This document shows positions 6,593-7,737 of a stretch of DNA of 7,737 bases, piece by piece. The notes below the pieces were generated by a model. The model was given only the letters and a program-made list of their open reading frames with translations, did no database searches and was not told the origin of the DNA. The stretch comes from Candidatus Poribacteria bacterium (GTDB lineage Bacteria > Poribacteria > WGA-4E > PCPOR2b). The number at the start of each line of letters is the position of its first letter. Positions within the stretch are counted from its first letter, which is position 1. The position numbers and the translations under genes are program-made. The DNA is taken from contig JAPUIP010000459.1 of the NCBI GenBank assembly GCA_027296925.1, positions 1 to 7,737 on the forward strand. The letters are read 5' to 3'.

Positions 6593-7381
6593 ATGGCAAA
6601 AATTAGGATTAAGTCTCGATCTGAGATCGAGGCGATGCGACGTAGCGGTAAAGCCGCGTCCATTTTATTACAGAGAATTGGAGAGGCGGTTAAGCCTGGT
6701 GCCTCGACTTACGAATTAGACCAGGTTTCCCGTGAAACCATTAAAGAACTCGGAGGTATCTCATCGTTTCTTGGCTATCAGCTTCCGGAACACGAGCCAT
6801 ACCCCGCGACAATCTGCGCGTCAATTAACGAAGAAGTCATTCATGGCATTCCAAGCAGAAATCGAATCTTGAAAAAAGGGGACATTATCGGCATTGATAC
6901 GGCGATTTTTCTCGGTGGTTATCACGGGGATAATGCTTTCACCTTTTGTGTGGGTGAAATCTCTCCTGATGCGCAGAAATTGCTTGATGTGACCCGAGGC
7001 GCGCTCTATCGAGCAATCGATGCGGCAAAGCCCGGCAATCGACTTGGGGATGTCTGTTACGCCACACAGAACTATGCGGAGACGCACGGTTGCTCCGTTG
7101 CCCGGGATTTTGTGGGTCACGGCATCGGGCGAAAAATGCACGAGGCGCCTCAAGTTGCCAATTTCGGGGAACCCGGCAAAGGGGTCCGGTTGAAGCCCGG
7201 CATGGTCCTCGCAATCGAGCCAATGATAAACGCCGGCACCCACGAAGCAGTTGTCCGCGAAAATGGTTGGACGGCCGCCACTGCGGATGGAAGTTTGTCA
7301 GCACATTTTGAGCATACCGTTGCCATCCTTTCCGACGGCCCCGAGATTTTGACCTATAATAGTGAACTTTGGGGGGATTGA
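6593..7381 (+). CDS. map: Type I methionine aminopeptidase
   Basis: Removes the initiator methionine from nascent proteins whose second residue is small; a cytoplasmic dinuclear metal enzyme with the pita-bread fold. With this start it has 262 residues, the usual length for bacterial type I enzymes. All five metal ligands are visible: Asp102 (GIDTA), Asp113 (YHGDNAF), His176 (GHGIGRKMHEAP), Glu209 (AIEPMINAG) and Glu240 (HFEHTVAIL). Active-site His84 (EEVIHGIPS) and His183 are also present. The N terminus MAKIRIKSRSEIEAMRRSG is the typical family start, which is why this ATG is chosen; AGGTGA lies just before it, closer than usual. The frame is open further upstream, with an ATG at 6560 and a TTG at 6494 overlapping the DUF362 stop. 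These would add 11 or 33 residues that do not resemble the family. The 95 bases from 6498 to 6592 otherwise hold nothing recognised. Confidence 0.95.
   Translation: MAKIRIKSRSEIEAMRRSGKAASILLQRIGEAVKPGASTYELDQVSRETIKELGGISSFLGYQLPEHEPYPATICASINEEVIHGIPSRNRILKKGDIIGIDTAIFLGGYHGDNAFTFCVGEISPDAQKLLDVTRGALYRAIDAAKPGNRLGDVCYATQNYAETHGCSVARDFVGHGIGRKMHEAPQVANFGEPGKGVRLKPGMVLAIEPMINAGTHEAVVRENGWTAATADGSLSAHFEHTVAILSDGPEILTYNSELWGD
7355..7360 (+). promoter_or_regulatory. Possible -10 box upstream of enolase
   Basis: A perfect TATAAT lies in the last codons of map, 77 bases before the enolase ATG. No good -35 match sits at 16-18 bases; the nearest candidate is TTTCCG at 7329-7334, with a 20-base spacer. 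It could give enolase its own promoter, but a chance match within coding sequence is quite possible. Confidence 0.2.
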
Positions 7382-7426
7382 ACCGGCAAATCTGCGGATC
7401 GATGCCTTCACGTTTGTATGTATCAT

Positions 7427-7430
7427 GGAG
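7427..7430 (+). promoter_or_regulatory. Ribosome binding site of the enolase gene
   Basis: GGAG stands six bases before the ATG at 7437 and selects it over the in-frame ATG at 7425, which overlaps the site itself. Confidence 0.55.
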
Positions 7431-7436
7431 ACTTAC

Positions 7437-7737
7437 ATGGCAAAGATTGTCAACATTCATGCACGAGAAATCCTGGACTCGCGCGGCAACCCAACTGTCG
7501 AAGTTGACGTAGAATTAGATTCAGGGGTGTTGGGGCGCGCTGCCGTCCCCTCTGGCGCATCAACCGGGGAGCATGAAGCGGTTGAACTTCGGGATGGCGA
7601 TGGGACGCGCTACCTTGGAAAAGGCGTACAGAAAGCAGTTGAAAACGTGAACACGATTATCGCGAGGGAACTTATCGGAGGCAGTGTGTTCGAGCAGGCG
7701 GCGGTGGATGGGGCGATGATCGAGCTCGATGGCACCT
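7437..7737 (+). CDS. eno: Enolase, N-terminal part (3' truncated by the window)
   Basis: Phosphopyruvate hydratase, interconverting 2-phosphoglycerate and phosphoenolpyruvate in glycolysis and gluconeogenesis; also a common RNA degradosome partner in some bacteria. Only the first 100 codons, of roughly 425-430 in the family, are inside the window. The start reads MAKIVNIHARE followed by ILDSRGNPTVEVDVEL, the signature N terminus of bacterial enolases. RAAVPSGASTGEHEAVELRD is the mobile active-site loop, with the Ser that coordinates the second magnesium ion. The catalytic Glu and Lys residues lie beyond the window, so completeness cannot be judged. The gene begins 55 bases after map; no terminator is visible in that gap. 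Confidence 0.96.
   Translation, partial: MAKIVNIHAREILDSRGNPTVEVDVELDSGVLGRAAVPSGASTGEHEAVELRDGDGTRYLGKGVQKAVENVNTIIARELIGGSVFEQAAVDGAMIELDGT

Overview
The window is one uninterrupted run of plus-strand genes. The gaps between them are short (6 to about 95 bases), there are no RNA genes or mobile elements, and both ends cut through genes. Base composition is balanced and the genes use Shine-Dalgarno-like leaders. Gram-negative envelope features are clear: the tail of an outer-membrane beta-barrel and a secreted copper protein. The style of the sequence, especially a 7-bp ACGTTTT/ACGTTTC tandem repeat and a large sensory class III cyclase with a PP..W(D/N)GV tail, recalls uncultured bacteria of the Poribacteria or related metagenomic lineages. 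This is an impression, not a demonstrated assignment.

Left part (1-4036): a probable envelope sensing or redox cluster. It starts with the C-terminal part of an outer-membrane beta-barrel protein. Next comes an exported cupredoxin-like protein of the 'methylamine utilization protein' type, with an amicyanin-like C-x2-H-x2-M copper site. Third is a 993-residue membrane-anchored class III adenylate/guanylate cyclase. Its predicted periplasmic part contains a CxxCH c-type heme site followed by six imperfect copies of a 'MLSAFGD' motif. The heme module and repeats look inserted into an otherwise ordinary cache-type sensor domain. The three genes are tightly packed, so a working hypothesis is that an outer-membrane channel and a periplasmic copper protein deliver a redox signal or ligand to the heme-bearing cyclase, which makes a cyclic nucleotide in the cytoplasm. 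This is the most interesting part of the window.

Right part (4036-7737): mostly housekeeping. It holds miaB (tRNA methylthiotransferase), a DUF362 protein without the usual ferredoxin domain, map (type I methionine aminopeptidase) and the first 100 codons of eno (enolase). The miaB frame may begin at an ATG overlapping the cyclase stop codon (TAATG), which would couple the two halves, or at a later ATG preceded by AAAGG.

No stretch longer than about 100 bases lacks a gene. No convincing intrinsic terminator was seen between any two genes, so much of the window may be transcribed together.
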